Made by a program: the position numbers and the translations under genes. The notes under the pieces were generated by a model. The model did no database searches. It worked only from the letters and a program-made list of their open reading frames with translations, and was not told the origin of the DNA. Positions 16,400-25,133 of a stretch of DNA of 53,252 nt are shown here, one piece after another (position 1 is the first letter of the stretch; every line of letters starts with the position of its first letter). The DNA comes from CAZTAO01 sp964611645 (GTDB taxonomy: Bacteria; Armatimonadota; UBA5829): positions 1-53,252 of the forward strand of contig CAZTAO010000032.1 in assembly GCA_964611645.1 (NCBI GenBank), in the 5' to 3' direction.

Positions 16400-16846
16400 T
16401 TATTTCGATTTCTTCTCGTCTTCGTCGCCGGCAGCTTTCTTGGCCGACTTGGCGACATTCGATGTTCTTATCAGCACTTCGATCACTTTCGCAATCGTTG
16501 CCGCAGTGCCCGCGGCGGCAGCCATCTGGGGCGTAACGGCGCAATCGACCCGATCAGCCACGCTGTCCACGTGATCCGTCAGCCTCGTCGCAGTATCCTC
16601 GACCCGCCCGGCGATGTTGTCGACCCTGGCAGCGAGGGTATCGACTGTATCCCTGGCCTGAGATGAGATCGACTTGGCGTCCTGGACAATCGGGTCCACT
16701 TTGTCCATTATCTCCCTGCCCTTGGCCTCCAGCGAATTCTTGGCCTTACGAGCGACCACTATAGTGGCGATCACTAGACCAACAACCGCGAAAGTCGCCA
16801 ATAGCGAACATAGAGCTATGATTGTCAGCGAGGCTTCTTGGCTCAT
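16400..16846 (-). CDS. Membrane-anchored coiled-coil protein, DUF948-like
   Basis: This is a 148-aa protein with a single N-terminal transmembrane helix (residues 7-32, IIALCSLLATFAVVGLVIA). A long helical region follows with heptad-like spacing and repeated VDxxAxRVxDTATRL units, then a short hydrophobic AAAAGTAATIAKVIEVL stretch and a lysine-rich end. The layout resembles DUF948/YtxG general-stress-type proteins. GGAGG lies 9 nt before the chosen ATG at 16846. It is sandwiched between the exported protein (22 nt upstream) and the aldo/keto reductase. A structural envelope role is inferred. Confidence 0.7.
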   Translation of the reverse strand: MSQEASLTIIALCSLLATFAVVGLVIATIVVARKAKNSLEAKGREIMDKVDPIVQDAKSISSQARDTVDTLAARVDNIAGRVEDTATRLTDHVDSVADRVDCAVTPQMAAAAGTAATIAKVIEVLIRTSNVAKSAKKAAGDEDEKKSK

Positions 16847-16868
16847 ACTTGGAATCCTCCAAATTGGA

Positions 16869-17525
16869 TTAGTTGCTGCTCGGCGCTGCCGGGACACCGG
16901 CATTCGGACTCGCGGCGTTCGTTCCCAACGCGTTGTCCCCGTCTTTCGCCCCACCCTCTTCGGCGGGCTTGCCTGGCCCATCCTCAGCAAACGGCTTGGA
17001 CAAACCACCGTCCCACTGCGGCAACCCGGCATACGGAGCCTTGGCTCCTTCGGGGCCGGTTATGTTCGACAAGCTGTACGGCTGCTTGAAAAGCGCGTCA
17101 GGGCTTGTTATTGGAGCCACCTGCTGCTTGGGCAGGTCGCTCGTATAGTCTCTCGTCCAGAACGCGAACAGTTCGGTCGTGACGCCCGCGCCTGTATAGT
17201 TCGACAGCGGGTTAGCGTATGGAGCAGAGTATTTGGCCAGAGCATCCGCGCCAGGCTGGCTCCGCTTCTGATGGGCATTCACGATAGACCACCCACTCGT
17301 CTTTCCAAACAACCCCAACTGCTCTCTGAACCCACGCCGGATCGGCTCTGTGTAACTGTTGGTCGACGACGGCTGCGATCTGTGCCCGGATGTCACAGCT
17401 ACTGTCGGCTTCTTGGCTGGTTTCTCCGCAGGGGTCAGGTATCCCCGATCCTGAGCCAGACCAGCGTTACCCGCCAGTAAAATCAGGGATGCAATAAGGC
17501 CTATTCCCACGGACACAGCATTCAA
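16869..17525 (-). CDS. Exported protein of unknown function
   Basis: The protein is 218 aa from a TTG start that sits 7 nt after GGAGG. The ATG 27 nt upstream overlaps the putative -10 element and is therefore unlikely. A signal peptide (NAVSVGIGLIASLILLAGNAGLAQ) leads into a proline-, serine- and glycine-rich mature chain with no recognisable domain. Segments such as AKYSAPYANPLSNYTGAG and FAFWTRDY suggest an extended surface or periplasmic chain. The end is rich in A, G, P and N. It heads the run continuing to the coiled-coil protein and diverges from ftsH. Confidence 0.65.
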   Translation of the reverse strand: MNAVSVGIGLIASLILLAGNAGLAQDRGYLTPAEKPAKKPTVAVTSGHRSQPSSTNSYTEPIRRGFREQLGLFGKTSGWSIVNAHQKRSQPGADALAKYSAPYANPLSNYTGAGVTTELFAFWTRDYTSDLPKQQVAPITSPDALFKQPYSLSNITGPEGAKAPYAGLPQWDGGLSKPFAEDGPGKPAEEGGAKDGDNALGTNAASPNAGVPAAPSSN

Positions 17526-17547
17526 AGCCAAGCCTCCATACTGCAAT

Positions 17548-17556
17548 ATCATACCA
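17548..17556 (-). promoter_or_regulatory. Extended -10 promoter element for the exported protein gene
   Basis: On the minus strand TGG-TATGAT reads as an extended -10, with no good -35. It lies about 25 nt upstream of the TTG start at 17525 and supports that start. Confidence 0.45.
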
Positions 17557-17605
17557 TATTCCGGGCAAGGCTACTCAGATAGTATCACCTGTGACCATTC
17601 CGCGT

Positions 17606-17634
17606 TTGTGAGCGGGGAGGCTGCGTGGTATAAT
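17606..17634 (+). promoter_or_regulatory. ftsH: Sigma70-type promoter for ftsH
   Basis: TTGTGA (17606-17611), a 17-nt spacer and a perfect TATAAT (17629-17634) preceded by TGG as an extended -10. The start of transcription would be near 17641. Confidence 0.75.
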
Positions 17635-17640
17635 GAAATG

Positions 17641-17686
17641 TCAGATTGAGACAGGCGAAAGGGCATTGGCTCGCCTGTCAGACTGA
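17641..17686 (+). promoter_or_regulatory. 5' leader hairpin of ftsH
   Basis: GACAGGCGA (17650-17658) pairs perfectly with TCGCCTGTC (17671-17679). The outer TCAG...CTGA flanks extend the pairing imperfectly. The hairpin begins at the expected first nucleotide of the transcript and ends about 45 nt before the GGAGG ribosome site, so it may stabilise the messenger 5' end. Confidence 0.5.
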
Positions 17687-17738
17687 GGCGCTACAGCCGC
17701 AACGGGCGGCCAAGCGCCGCTTTATTGGAGGTCCGCTT

Positions 17739-19664
17739 TTGAACCGCGCGGCCAAGAATGTGCTATTCATCCTGTTTGCCGTTGGCGTAGCGGCGCTCGT
17801 GTTGGGCGGAGGGCCGCTGTTTAAGGGGCCTGCTGCGCCCAAAAAGGTCGACTATACGGAAGCCCAGCGGATGATTGTCCGCGACGAAGTCTCATCAGCC
17901 AAAATCAACAGGGATAGACTCGACTTCGAGACCAAAAAGGGCGACAAGTTCTATACAGACCTGGACCCGATGTCACAACCAGTGCGCGCGAGCCTCGTAA
18001 ACGATATTCTCACGCATAAGGTCCAACTGACATACGAAAAGCCACCGATCTCCGATGCAGTGCTGTCATTCCTGCTGTCCGTCATTCTCCCACTCGGCTT
18101 TCTTGTGGTGCTGTATTTCCTGTTTATGCGTCAGGCGCAGGCAGGCGGCAACCAGGCCATGTCCTTTGGCCGGAGCAGAGCAAGGCGCGCGGGCGAGAGC
18201 ATCCCCAAAGTTACGTTTGAGGACGTGGCGGGGGTTGAAGAGGCTAAGCAGGAACTCCAGGAAGTGGTCGAGTTCCTCAAGAACCCCAAGAAATTCCAGG
18301 CGCTTGGCGCCAAGATACCCCGAGGCGTGCTGCTGCTCGGACCTCCTGGTTGTGGCAAGACCCTCCTGGCCAGGGCAATAGCAGGCGAAGCTGGCGTGCC
18401 TTTCTTCCACATCAGCGGTTCCGACTTTGTGGAGATGTTCGTGGGTGTAGGCGCATCACGAGTGCGCGACCTGTTTGACACAGCCAAGGCCAATCGCCCC
18501 AGCCTGATCTTCATCGATGAGATCGACGCAGTCGGAAGACAGCGCGGCGCAGGCCTGGGCGGCGGACACGATGAGCGCGAGCAGACCCTGAACCAGTTGC
18601 TGGTGGAGATGGACGGCTTCGACCCGAACGCCGGAGTCATACTCATCGCGGCAACCAACCGGCCCGACGTTCTGGACCCGGCGCTGCTGAGACCTGGGCG
18701 ATTTGACCGCCGGGTGGTTGTGGACAACCCTGACCTCACCGGCAGAGATGCCATACTCAGGATTCACCTGCGCGGCAAACCGCTTACGGATGATGTGGAC
18801 GTATCGAATCTTGCGCGAAGAACCCCGGGCTTCAGCGGAGCCGATCTAGCCAACCTGGTCAATGAGGCCGCTCTGCTTGCCGCCAGGCGCGACCAGAGCA
18901 AGATACAGATGAACGACTTCGAGGACTCAGTTGACCGAGTAATAATGGGGCCGGAGCGCAAGAGTCGGCTGATAAATGAGTCAGAGAAGCAGACGGTCGC
19001 GTTCCACGAAGTCGGACACGCGATAGTCATGGCTAAGCTGATAAACTCAGACCCGGTACATAAAGTATCGATTCTCCCCCGTGGCATGGCGCTTGGATAC
19101 ACGATGCACATGCCCACGGAAGACAAATACCTGGTTACCAAGAGCGAACTGCTGGACAAGATCGCGGGGTTGCTGGGCGGCCGCGCGGCGGAGCAGTTGG
19201 TCTTCAGCGAGGTAAGCACGGGGGCTTCCAACGATCTCGAGCACGCGACTGAGATCGCGCGCGCCATGATCTGTGAGTATGGTATGAGCACAGCCATCGG
19301 CCCTCGCACCTTGGGGCGCAGGCATTCAAACCCGTTCCTCGGGCGTGACATAATGGAAGACCGCAACTACAGCGAAGAGATTGCGAAGGCCATTGATGCC
19401 GAGGTCAGGGCCACCATAGAAGAGGGCTACGACCGGGCCACCCTAATCCTCACCGAAAACCGGGCGAAGATGGACGAGATAGTTGCTGTTCTGCGCGAGA
19501 AGGAAACCATCGAGGGCGACGAGTTCAATGCGCTGCTGCAGGGCACGGAGTATACCCCGCCGCCGCCCAGAGTGAAAGAGGAACCTCCCACAACTCCCGC
19601 AGAGCCGCAGAAGTCGGAGCCTGAGGTCACGGGCACGGCCAACCTGGAGCCGGGGCCCGCTTAG
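17739..19664 (+). CDS. ftsH: ATP-dependent zinc metalloprotease FtsH
   Basis: The product is 641 aa from a TTG start 7 nt after GGAGG. It is a membrane-bound hexameric AAA+ protease that degrades misfolded membrane proteins and short-lived regulators. Two transmembrane helices (about 8-25 and 107-130) flank a periplasmic domain. The AAA module has Walker A GPPGCGKT at 201-208 (Cys replacing the usual Thr), Walker B LIFIDEID at 256-263 and the second region of homology ATNRPDVLDPALLRPGRFDR at 305-324. The protease site is HEVGH at 423-427 with the third zinc ligand probably D499. The C-terminal roughly 40 residues are Pro/Glu-rich. It has its own promoter and leader hairpin. Confidence 0.97.
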   Translation: MNRAAKNVLFILFAVGVAALVLGGGPLFKGPAAPKKVDYTEAQRMIVRDEVSSAKINRDRLDFETKKGDKFYTDLDPMSQPVRASLVNDILTHKVQLTYEKPPISDAVLSFLLSVILPLGFLVVLYFLFMRQAQAGGNQAMSFGRSRARRAGESIPKVTFEDVAGVEEAKQELQEVVEFLKNPKKFQALGAKIPRGVLLLGPPGCGKTLLARAIAGEAGVPFFHISGSDFVEMFVGVGASRVRDLFDTAKANRPSLIFIDEIDAVGRQRGAGLGGGHDEREQTLNQLLVEMDGFDPNAGVILIAATNRPDVLDPALLRPGRFDRRVVVDNPDLTGRDAILRIHLRGKPLTDDVDVSNLARRTPGFSGADLANLVNEAALLAARRDQSKIQMNDFEDSVDRVIMGPERKSRLINESEKQTVAFHEVGHAIVMAKLINSDPVHKVSILPRGMALGYTMHMPTEDKYLVTKSELLDKIAGLLGGRAAEQLVFSEVSTGASNDLEHATEIARAMICEYGMSTAIGPRTLGRRHSNPFLGRDIMEDRNYSEEIAKAIDAEVRATIEEGYDRATLILTENRAKMDEIVAVLREKETIEGDEFNALLQGTEYTPPPPRVKEEPPTTPAEPQKSEPEVTGTANLEPGPA

Positions 19665-19667
19665 GGA

Positions 19668-19949
19668 TTACCAGAGGAAACGCTGCGTAACAAATGTGAG
19701 CACCGTGCTCACTGCAAATAGAGGCACGAGGAAAGACAGGTCACGGACAGCCGTGCGCCTGTCTTCCTTGTTTCCGAAGAAGAGCAAGATCTCAGTCAGT
19801 ATCAGCAGAAACGTTCCGATGGCTACCAGCATTGGAGCAAGAGGGACCACCGAAGACAGCAGGTTGGTCATACCCATCTGCCACAACAGCACCCAGCCCA
19901 GTCCCAATACCACCACTACCCCGGCCAGCAATACGATTCCAGCTATCAT
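19668..19949 (-). CDS. Small membrane protein of unknown function
   Basis: This 93-aa protein has three predicted transmembrane helices (residues 3-25, 33-58 and 69-90) and a short charged loop, GNKEDRRTAVRD, between the second and third. No family is recognised. It is the last gene of the run that follows corC (24 nt downstream of its stop) and converges with ftsH, leaving 3 nt between the two stops. The ribosome site is weak. Co-transcription with the rpsU-corC operon is likely from spacing. Confidence 0.65.
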   Translation of the reverse strand: MIAGIVLLAGVVVVLGLGWVLLWQMGMTNLLSSVVPLAPMLVAIGTFLLILTEILLFFGNKEDRRTAVRDLSFLVPLFAVSTVLTFVTQRFLW

Positions 19950-19973
19950 AGTATCATCTCGCCTGCTCTCATC

Positions 19974-21329
19974 CTATTCCGAGCTATGCTCCGCTGCCTG
20001 GTCGGGCTGCCCGTGAGACACCTTGGCGGAAGCATCGACTCTGATCCTGCTGATCCTGCCACCCTCAGTAGTCTGCACAGTAAACTTTATCAGCCCGTCG
20101 GTTACTTCTTCCCCATCGACTGGCTGGTGTCCCAACAGGTCGAAAACGTAGCCCGCGATGGTGTCATACTCTTCGCTCTCCAGCAGTTCATGGCCGAGGG
20201 CGTCGTTGAACTCATCGATCCGCATCCTGCCGTTAACCACGGCGGTATGCTCATCTACCAACTCTATCAGCGGCTCTTCTTCGTCGTATTCATCGCGTAT
20301 TTCGCCCACAATCTCTTCGAGCAGGTCCTCTACTGTGACCAGCCCCGCAGTGCCCCCGTATTCATCCCTGATTATCGCCAACTGCGTGTTCGTCTTGCGG
20401 AACTCCCGAAGAAGCTCATCGACATCCTTGGTCTCCGGAATAAAATACGCCTCCCGCATGACCGAGCGGATGTCAAACTCCACGGGAGCCTCTCGCAGAA
20501 CCCCCAGCAGATCCTTGGCATGCACGATTCCGACGATAGTATCAACATTGTCTTCGTAGATAGGTATGCGCGAATGCCCCGTGGAGACGACCACATCCAG
20601 GAGTTCGTGCAGAGTGACGGTAACAGGAGCGCAGTGCATGTCTGTTCTGGGCACCATGACCTGGCGGGCGACTGTGTCAGTGAAATCGAAGACGGAGTGG
20701 ATCATCTCACGTTCTTCGGCTTCTATAACGCCCTCTTCCTCGCCGGCCTCAACAAGCATCCTGAGCTCTTCCTCAGTCATCAGCGGGGAACTGAAACGCA
20801 CATGTCCACCGAAGGGCCTTACAGCCAAGTCGCTCAAGAACGAGACGACTACCACAGCGGGAAGGGCAATCTTTGAAAGCAGCATGACCACTCCCGACAC
20901 ACGCAGCGCCAGCCATTCCGCGCGCTGGAGAGCAAAGCTCTTCGGCGCGATTTCGCCCAGGACAAGAGTGACCAGACCCAGAAGAAGGGTGACCGCTGTC
21001 ACTGAAATCCCCACAGATGTCTGTGGCGAGACTCCCAGACTCTGAAGCCATCTCGCCGGACCATCTGAGAGGCTGACCGCCGTAAAAGCAGAGGCCAAGA
21101 GTCCAACAAGGGTAACACCCATTTGAACTGTAGCCATGAAGCTGGTCGGATGCTCCAATAGTCTCTGGACTCTCTGTGCCCTGTGGTCTCCCTCCTCCGC
21201 AAGCTGGCGGATTCTGGAGCGTCTCACAGAGACTAGGGACATCTCCGCAGCCGCGAAGAATGCGTTGACCATCACCAGACAGAAAACTATCAGCAGTCGC
21301 AGGCCTATATATTTTGCGTCGAATTCCAC
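19974..21329 (-). CDS. CNNM/CorC-HlyC family transporter with CBS domains
   Basis: The product is 451 aa from a GTG start preceded by AGGAA. It belongs to the CNNM/CorB-type membrane family linked to magnesium or cobalt transport, often annotated as hemolysin. The N-terminal DUF21/CNNM domain (about 5-195) has four hydrophobic segments and the conserved NAFFAAAEMSLVSVRRSRI. A CBS pair spans about 210-330 (PRTDM, GHSRIPIYEDNVDTIVGIVHAKDLL). The CorC_HlyC domain (about 345-430) begins DEYGGTAGLVTVEDLLEEIVGEI. It lies downstream of dgkA in the conserved rpsU-yqeY-pgpH-ybeY-dgkA order often seen with corC. Ion specificity is not evident. Confidence 0.9.
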   Translation of the reverse strand: MEFDAKYIGLRLLIVFCLVMVNAFFAAAEMSLVSVRRSRIRQLAEEGDHRAQRVQRLLEHPTSFMATVQMGVTLVGLLASAFTAVSLSDGPARWLQSLGVSPQTSVGISVTAVTLLLGLVTLVLGEIAPKSFALQRAEWLALRVSGVVMLLSKIALPAVVVVSFLSDLAVRPFGGHVRFSSPLMTEEELRMLVEAGEEEGVIEAEEREMIHSVFDFTDTVARQVMVPRTDMHCAPVTVTLHELLDVVVSTGHSRIPIYEDNVDTIVGIVHAKDLLGVLREAPVEFDIRSVMREAYFIPETKDVDELLREFRKTNTQLAIIRDEYGGTAGLVTVEDLLEEIVGEIRDEYDEEEPLIELVDEHTAVVNGRMRIDEFNDALGHELLESEEYDTIAGYVFDLLGHQPVDGEEVTDGLIKFTVQTTEGGRISRIRVDASAKVSHGQPDQAAEHSSE

Positions 21330-21358
21330 TTGTTCCTACCTACATCCAAGGTCAGAAA

Positions 21359-22069
21359 TCAGAAAATGGGGTCCAGCACCAGGTAGGCAAGGCAAGTAAT
21401 GCCTGTTGCCACCACAGCCCCAATAACAACCTCTTCCAGAGTGTGTATACCGCCCTCGACCCTGCTCTGGGCTACCAGAACCGCCAGAGCAAACGCCATC
21501 AGCCCGATCGCGACGTTCCACGACATAAACAGAATTGTCGAGGCGAGGAAGAAGCCGACAGCCGAATGGCCGCTGATGATGCCGCCTTTCAGGATGCTGC
21601 CCTTGCCTCCCGCGACCTTCCACATTATCGCAATAATCATCAGCAGCAGGAACGTCACAATGATGATGGACGCCCAACTCGGAGGCTGCAGGCCAACATC
21701 GGCCTGGATATTCTTCAGCCTATCCCCGTTCCCGAACAACAGCACGGCGACAGCGATGGCGTTGATGGAACTGATGAGCACAGCGCCTGCCGCAATATCC
21801 TTGGCGAACTTAGCCAATGGGTGGTAAGACTGTGTGACCAGGTCTGTCATCGCCTCGATCGCGGTATTGAACATTTCCGCCACGATAACCAGGCTCACCG
21901 CAAACAGAAGCACTATGACCTCGAACCTGCCCAACCTGAAAATCAGGCTGAAGACGAGAACCAGCGTCAGCGCCAGAAAGTGAAACCTCATGTGGCTCTG
22001 CGTACGGAATACGTGCACCACGCCGTTGATGGCGTATTTGAAGCCCCCGAATGGATTCCTCACCCTCAT
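21359..22069 (-). CDS. Diacylglycerol/undecaprenol kinase fused to a PAP2-type phosphatase domain
   Basis: This is a 236-aa integral membrane protein with two parts. Residues 1-115 match the DgkA/UndPK family (FKYAINGVVHVFRTQSHMRFH, AEMFNTAIEAMTDL, HPLAKFAKDIAAGAVLI), which phosphorylates diacylglycerol or undecaprenol. Residues 130-236 resemble a PAP2 phosphatase: ISGHSAVGF for motif 2 and SRVEGGIH with a Glu four residues on for motif 3. The final acid is Glu rather than Asp, and motif 1 is weak. A kinase and phosphatase in one chain suggests a cycle on lipid carriers for cell-wall synthesis. The ATG directly follows the ybeY stop, with no intergenic base, so the two are coupled. Confidence 0.82.
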   Translation of the reverse strand: MRVRNPFGGFKYAINGVVHVFRTQSHMRFHFLALTLVLVFSLIFRLGRFEVIVLLFAVSLVIVAEMFNTAIEAMTDLVTQSYHPLAKFAKDIAAGAVLISSINAIAVAVLLFGNGDRLKNIQADVGLQPPSWASIIIVTFLLLMIIAIMWKVAGGKGSILKGGIISGHSAVGFFLASTILFMSWNVAIGLMAFALAVLVAQSRVEGGIHTLEEVVIGAVVATGITCLAYLVLDPIF

Positions 22070-22516
22070 CTATGCTTCATCTCCAACACTCAGGAGTTCG
22101 GTCTGTCTTGCGAACATTCGCTCGGAGTCCGAGTCCTCCGCGTGATCGTAGCCCAGGAGATGCAGGACGCCGTGCGTAAGCAGCATCTCGACTTCCTGCT
22201 GGGTGGTCTTCTTCGCGGCCCTGGCCTGGCGCTTCGCGGTCTCCACCGATATGACTATGTCTCCCAACAGACCCTCTTCGTAGTCGCCCAGAGGGGTATC
22301 GTCGCCCTCCAACTGAGAGAACGAGAGAACGTCCGTAGCCTCGTCCATATCCCGGTAGTGGAGATTGAGTTCGCTAATGTGCTCGTCGGTAGTCAGCACA
22401 ACACTGAGTTCCGAGTCCTCACGCGCTCCCTCAGCCTGCAGTAACCGCAGCGCCAGCCTCTTGAGTCTGTTCACTGCTATCCGGGAGTTCTGTAGATTCT
22501 GAACCTGTACCTGCAT
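22070..22516 (-). CDS. ybeY: Endoribonuclease YbeY (16S rRNA maturation factor)
   Basis: This 148-aa zinc-dependent RNase is needed for 16S rRNA 3' end maturation and ribosome quality control. The signature HGVLHLLGYDH gives H115, H119 and H125 as zinc ligands. The N-terminal strand MQVQVQNLQNSRIAV fits the family's usual first strand, so the ATG at 22516 is probably right. This start places the first 28 codons out of frame inside the 3' end of pgpH, an 86-nt overlap. A GTG 14 codons downstream is an alternative that shortens the overlap. It sits between pgpH and dgkA as in many bacteria. Confidence 0.93.
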   Translation of the reverse strand: MQVQVQNLQNSRIAVNRLKRLALRLLQAEGAREDSELSVVLTTDEHISELNLHYRDMDEATDVLSFSQLEGDDTPLGDYEEGLLGDIVISVETAKRQARAAKKTTQQEVEMLLTHGVLHLLGYDHAEDSDSERMFARQTELLSVGDEA

Positions 22517-24674
22517 CTATTTCTATCTTCTTTCCAATGGCGCTGAACACGTCCGGATACTCAATCCGAGCGTGGAGTGTGCCCATAAGGGCCTTCACGA
22601 ACCGCTCGGAGATGATTCGCACTTCCTTGAAACTCAGGTCTGACTCATCAAGCTGGCCGTCTCTGAACTTGTCCCCAACAACCTTCTCAACCATGGCCTC
22701 GATGGTGGCTGCGGTGGGCTTGTCCTGGCTGTGGCTGGCCGCCTCGACAACGTCCGCCAGCATCACAATAGCCGATTCCTTGGTCTGAGGCTTCGGCCCG
22801 GGATATCTGAACCGCTGCTCCATCTCCTCGGGCCGATCATGATGATCGCCGAGCTGGTGATAGAAGTACTGCACCAGCGACGTGCCCTGATGCTGAGCTA
22901 TTATATCCAGAATCACCTTGGGCAGCTTATACTCTCTGCCAACTTCCAGGCCATCCTTGATGTGAGACAGAATGACCAGAACAGAAAGCGTTGGGCTGAG
23001 CCTGTCGTGGACATTCTCCACATGCTGGTTTTCGATGAAGAAGTGCGGCCTGCGGATCTTTCCGACGTCGTGGTAATAGGCCCCCACCCTTGCCAACAGC
23101 GAGTCTGCTCCAATAGCTTCCGCCGCCGCATCAGCCAGATAAGCGCACAGGACGCTGTGAGTATAGGTTCCAGGCGCCTCCATGACGAGCCTCTTGAGCA
23201 GCGGGCGGTTGGTATCCGCAAGCTCCAAAAGGTAGATGTGCGTGATACGATCAAAGGGCCGCCCAAGACACGTTCCAAGCAGGAACAGAATAGCCGAACC
23301 GAGAGGCGTCGCCACGCCTGCCCAGAAAGTGCCCGAAAGGAGTTGCGAGATAGGCTGACCGGATATCCCGCCAGTAATCCAGACAAGCGCCATCCCGGTC
23401 CCGCTCAGAAACCCAACAGCGCGGGTAAGGTCGCTTATGTTGCGAAGCCTCGCCACCGCATGTATACCCACCAACGACGTAATCAGCGCGTTCGCCGCAA
23501 ACTGTAGGTCGCTGTGCAGAGTAAGGCTCAAGACTATCGACAGCAGAGCAGTTACCACCACGGCCAGAGACGTGTTGAAAAGCACGCTCAGCAGCATACC
23601 CGCCGTAACAACGCACGTAAGCCCCATATAGCCGACCTGCGCGGGGCTGAGTTCGAGCCCGAGCAAGCTTCCGCTGATGCGCAGGGCAAGCGTGCTCAGC
23701 ACAACCACAACCGACAGCAGGATCAGGTCACTGATGTTGGAGTGTATGTCCTCATGGAAGTGCCTGAGATACAGATTGACCAGAAAGATACCGAGGACCA
23801 CGAACAAGCTGAGCGAGGCAAAAGCCGCGAAGTCGATACTGGGGTTTCGCAGGCCCAAAGCTTCGAACTTCGCGATATGATCCTGCAGCACAGGTTCACC
23901 CTTGGATATGATGATCTGGCCGGGAACAATCTGCCTGTACACGGGCTGAACCGAGTTCTTCGCGCGCTCCACAAGCGCTGCGGTCCGGGCAGAGGATATG
24001 GCTCTGTTAGGCCTGATGGCGTCTGCGGCGAGTTCCCCTGCGGCAAGCGCTGCGCCCCGGTCCTGCGAACTGCTCAAGGCCTCAGAGAGAATCGAGTCAC
24101 GAGCAATGTGAAGCGCTGCCGGGTCGTCTTCTATATCCTTGGCAGACGCGGACGACACCAGCCGATTGGCCAGATCCTCCACCTGCCGCAACTCCGAAGG
24201 AGTCAACCCGAGAACTGTCTTCAAGGTAGTATCGGACACCTGGCGCCCCAGCGCAGGTCCCAGTTTGGCGCGCAGAGTGGTGACAAGCTCCTCGGGAGCG
24301 TCCTTCGGAGCGCTCATCCGCACGGCCTCCACGGTCTGGATGACCGTTCTGAGCGCGCTCATGGAGTGCTCCGTCGCCCCTGGAACCGGGTCAAACGCCC
24401 GTCCTACCTTTATGGAGGCCTGTATGCGTCTGAGATCGGTTTCCTGCTTGTCTTCGTAGCTGACGGTGCGGCGGGCAACAATCGAATCGGGACTGATATC
24501 GCCAACTCTGAGGGAGACTTTATTGGGCAAGAGGTGTACAGAAAGCAGAAAACATAGGATGGCGCAGGTGGCGAAGGCCAAGGTGACCCGACCAAGGCTG
24601 CCGCAGAAGGAGAGTTTCCTCCAACTGCCGCCCTTGCCGGCAAGGCGCTTACCCGCAATAAAGAAAGGTTTCAT
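22431..24674 (-). CDS. 7TM-HD family cyclic di-AMP phosphodiesterase PgpH-like
   Basis: This is a 747-aa membrane signalling enzyme. A transmembrane helix (about 30-48) precedes a large extracytoplasmic domain (about 50-275). Seven transmembrane helices (about 282-470) and a cytoplasmic HD domain (about 490-660) follow. HD residues are visible: H506 in THSVLCAYLA, H535-D536 in AYYHDVGKIRRP, H571 in SHIKDG, H595 in QHQGTS and D641 in LADVVEAA. Related enzymes hydrolyse c-di-AMP, as PgpH does in Listeria. The C-terminal tail after residue 720 is low-complexity (TGSESTELPDSSEQ) and overlaps ybeY in another frame. phoH, commonly next to pgpH and ybeY, is missing here. Confidence 0.92.
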   Translation of the reverse strand: MKPFFIAGKRLAGKGGSWRKLSFCGSLGRVTLAFATCAILCFLLSVHLLPNKVSLRVGDISPDSIVARRTVSYEDKQETDLRRIQASIKVGRAFDPVPGATEHSMSALRTVIQTVEAVRMSAPKDAPEELVTTLRAKLGPALGRQVSDTTLKTVLGLTPSELRQVEDLANRLVSSASAKDIEDDPAALHIARDSILSEALSSSQDRGAALAAGELAADAIRPNRAISSARTAALVERAKNSVQPVYRQIVPGQIIISKGEPVLQDHIAKFEALGLRNPSIDFAAFASLSLFVVLGIFLVNLYLRHFHEDIHSNISDLILLSVVVVLSTLALRISGSLLGLELSPAQVGYMGLTCVVTAGMLLSVLFNTSLAVVVTALLSIVLSLTLHSDLQFAANALITSLVGIHAVARLRNISDLTRAVGFLSGTGMALVWITGGISGQPISQLLSGTFWAGVATPLGSAILFLLGTCLGRPFDRITHIYLLELADTNRPLLKRLVMEAPGTYTHSVLCAYLADAAAEAIGADSLLARVGAYYHDVGKIRRPHFFIENQHVENVHDRLSPTLSVLVILSHIKDGLEVGREYKLPKVILDIIAQHQGTSLVQYFYHQLGDHHDRPEEMEQRFRYPGPKPQTKESAIVMLADVVEAASHSQDKPTAATIEAMVEKVVGDKFRDGQLDESDLSFKEVRIISERFVKALMGTLHARIEYPDVFSAIGKKIEIDAGTGSESTELPDSSEQTQEAGAAVTAG

Positions 24675-24686
24675 AGCTGTTCGGGC

Positions 24687-25133
24687 CTACGCCCGCAAAA
24701 CACTTTCAGCGATGCTGCCGGCCAATTTCCCATCCAGCCTCCCGGGAAACCGCTTCATCAGCGCGCCCACCAGCTTGCCGCGTTCCTTTGGGTCGCTAAG
24801 ACCCATACCGGCAGCCAATTCCCTCGCGGCGGCTTCAATCTCTTCTACAGCCAACGCGGGTGGAAGATATTCTTCGATGACGCTTAGCTCCTCGGCTTCT
24901 CTCGCGGCTATATCGCTCCGACCGCCAGACTTCGCCATCTCAATGGTCTCACGGCGCTGTTTGGCAGCCTTTGACACGACCGCAAGGGCCTCATCATCGC
25001 TCAGTTCCCGGCCCTTTTCGATCTGGGCGTAACCAAGCGAGGAGATGAGCAAGCGAATAGTAGACAGGCGCAGCTCGGCCTTGCTTTTGAGCGCCGCCTT
25101 CATATCGTCGCGAAGACGTTGGGTGAGCGACAT
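24687..25133 (-). CDS. GatB/YqeY domain protein
   Basis: This 148-aa all-helical protein is the usual size for YqeY. It matches the family throughout: LTQRLRDDMKAALKSKAELRLSTIRLL at the start, ERGRELSDDEA-like charged turn, EELSVIEEYLPPAL near the middle and GALMKRFPGRLDGKLAGSIAESVL at the end. The fold resembles the tail domain of GatB, which binds tRNA in the amidotransferase complex, but YqeY's own role is unsettled. It lies between rpsU and pgpH on the same strand, a frequent arrangement, 78 nt after rpsU and 12 nt before pgpH. Confidence 0.92.
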   Translation of the reverse strand: MSLTQRLRDDMKAALKSKAELRLSTIRLLISSLGYAQIEKGRELSDDEALAVVSKAAKQRRETIEMAKSGGRSDIAAREAEELSVIEEYLPPALAVEEIEAAARELAAGMGLSDPKERGKLVGALMKRFPGRLDGKLAGSIAESVLRA

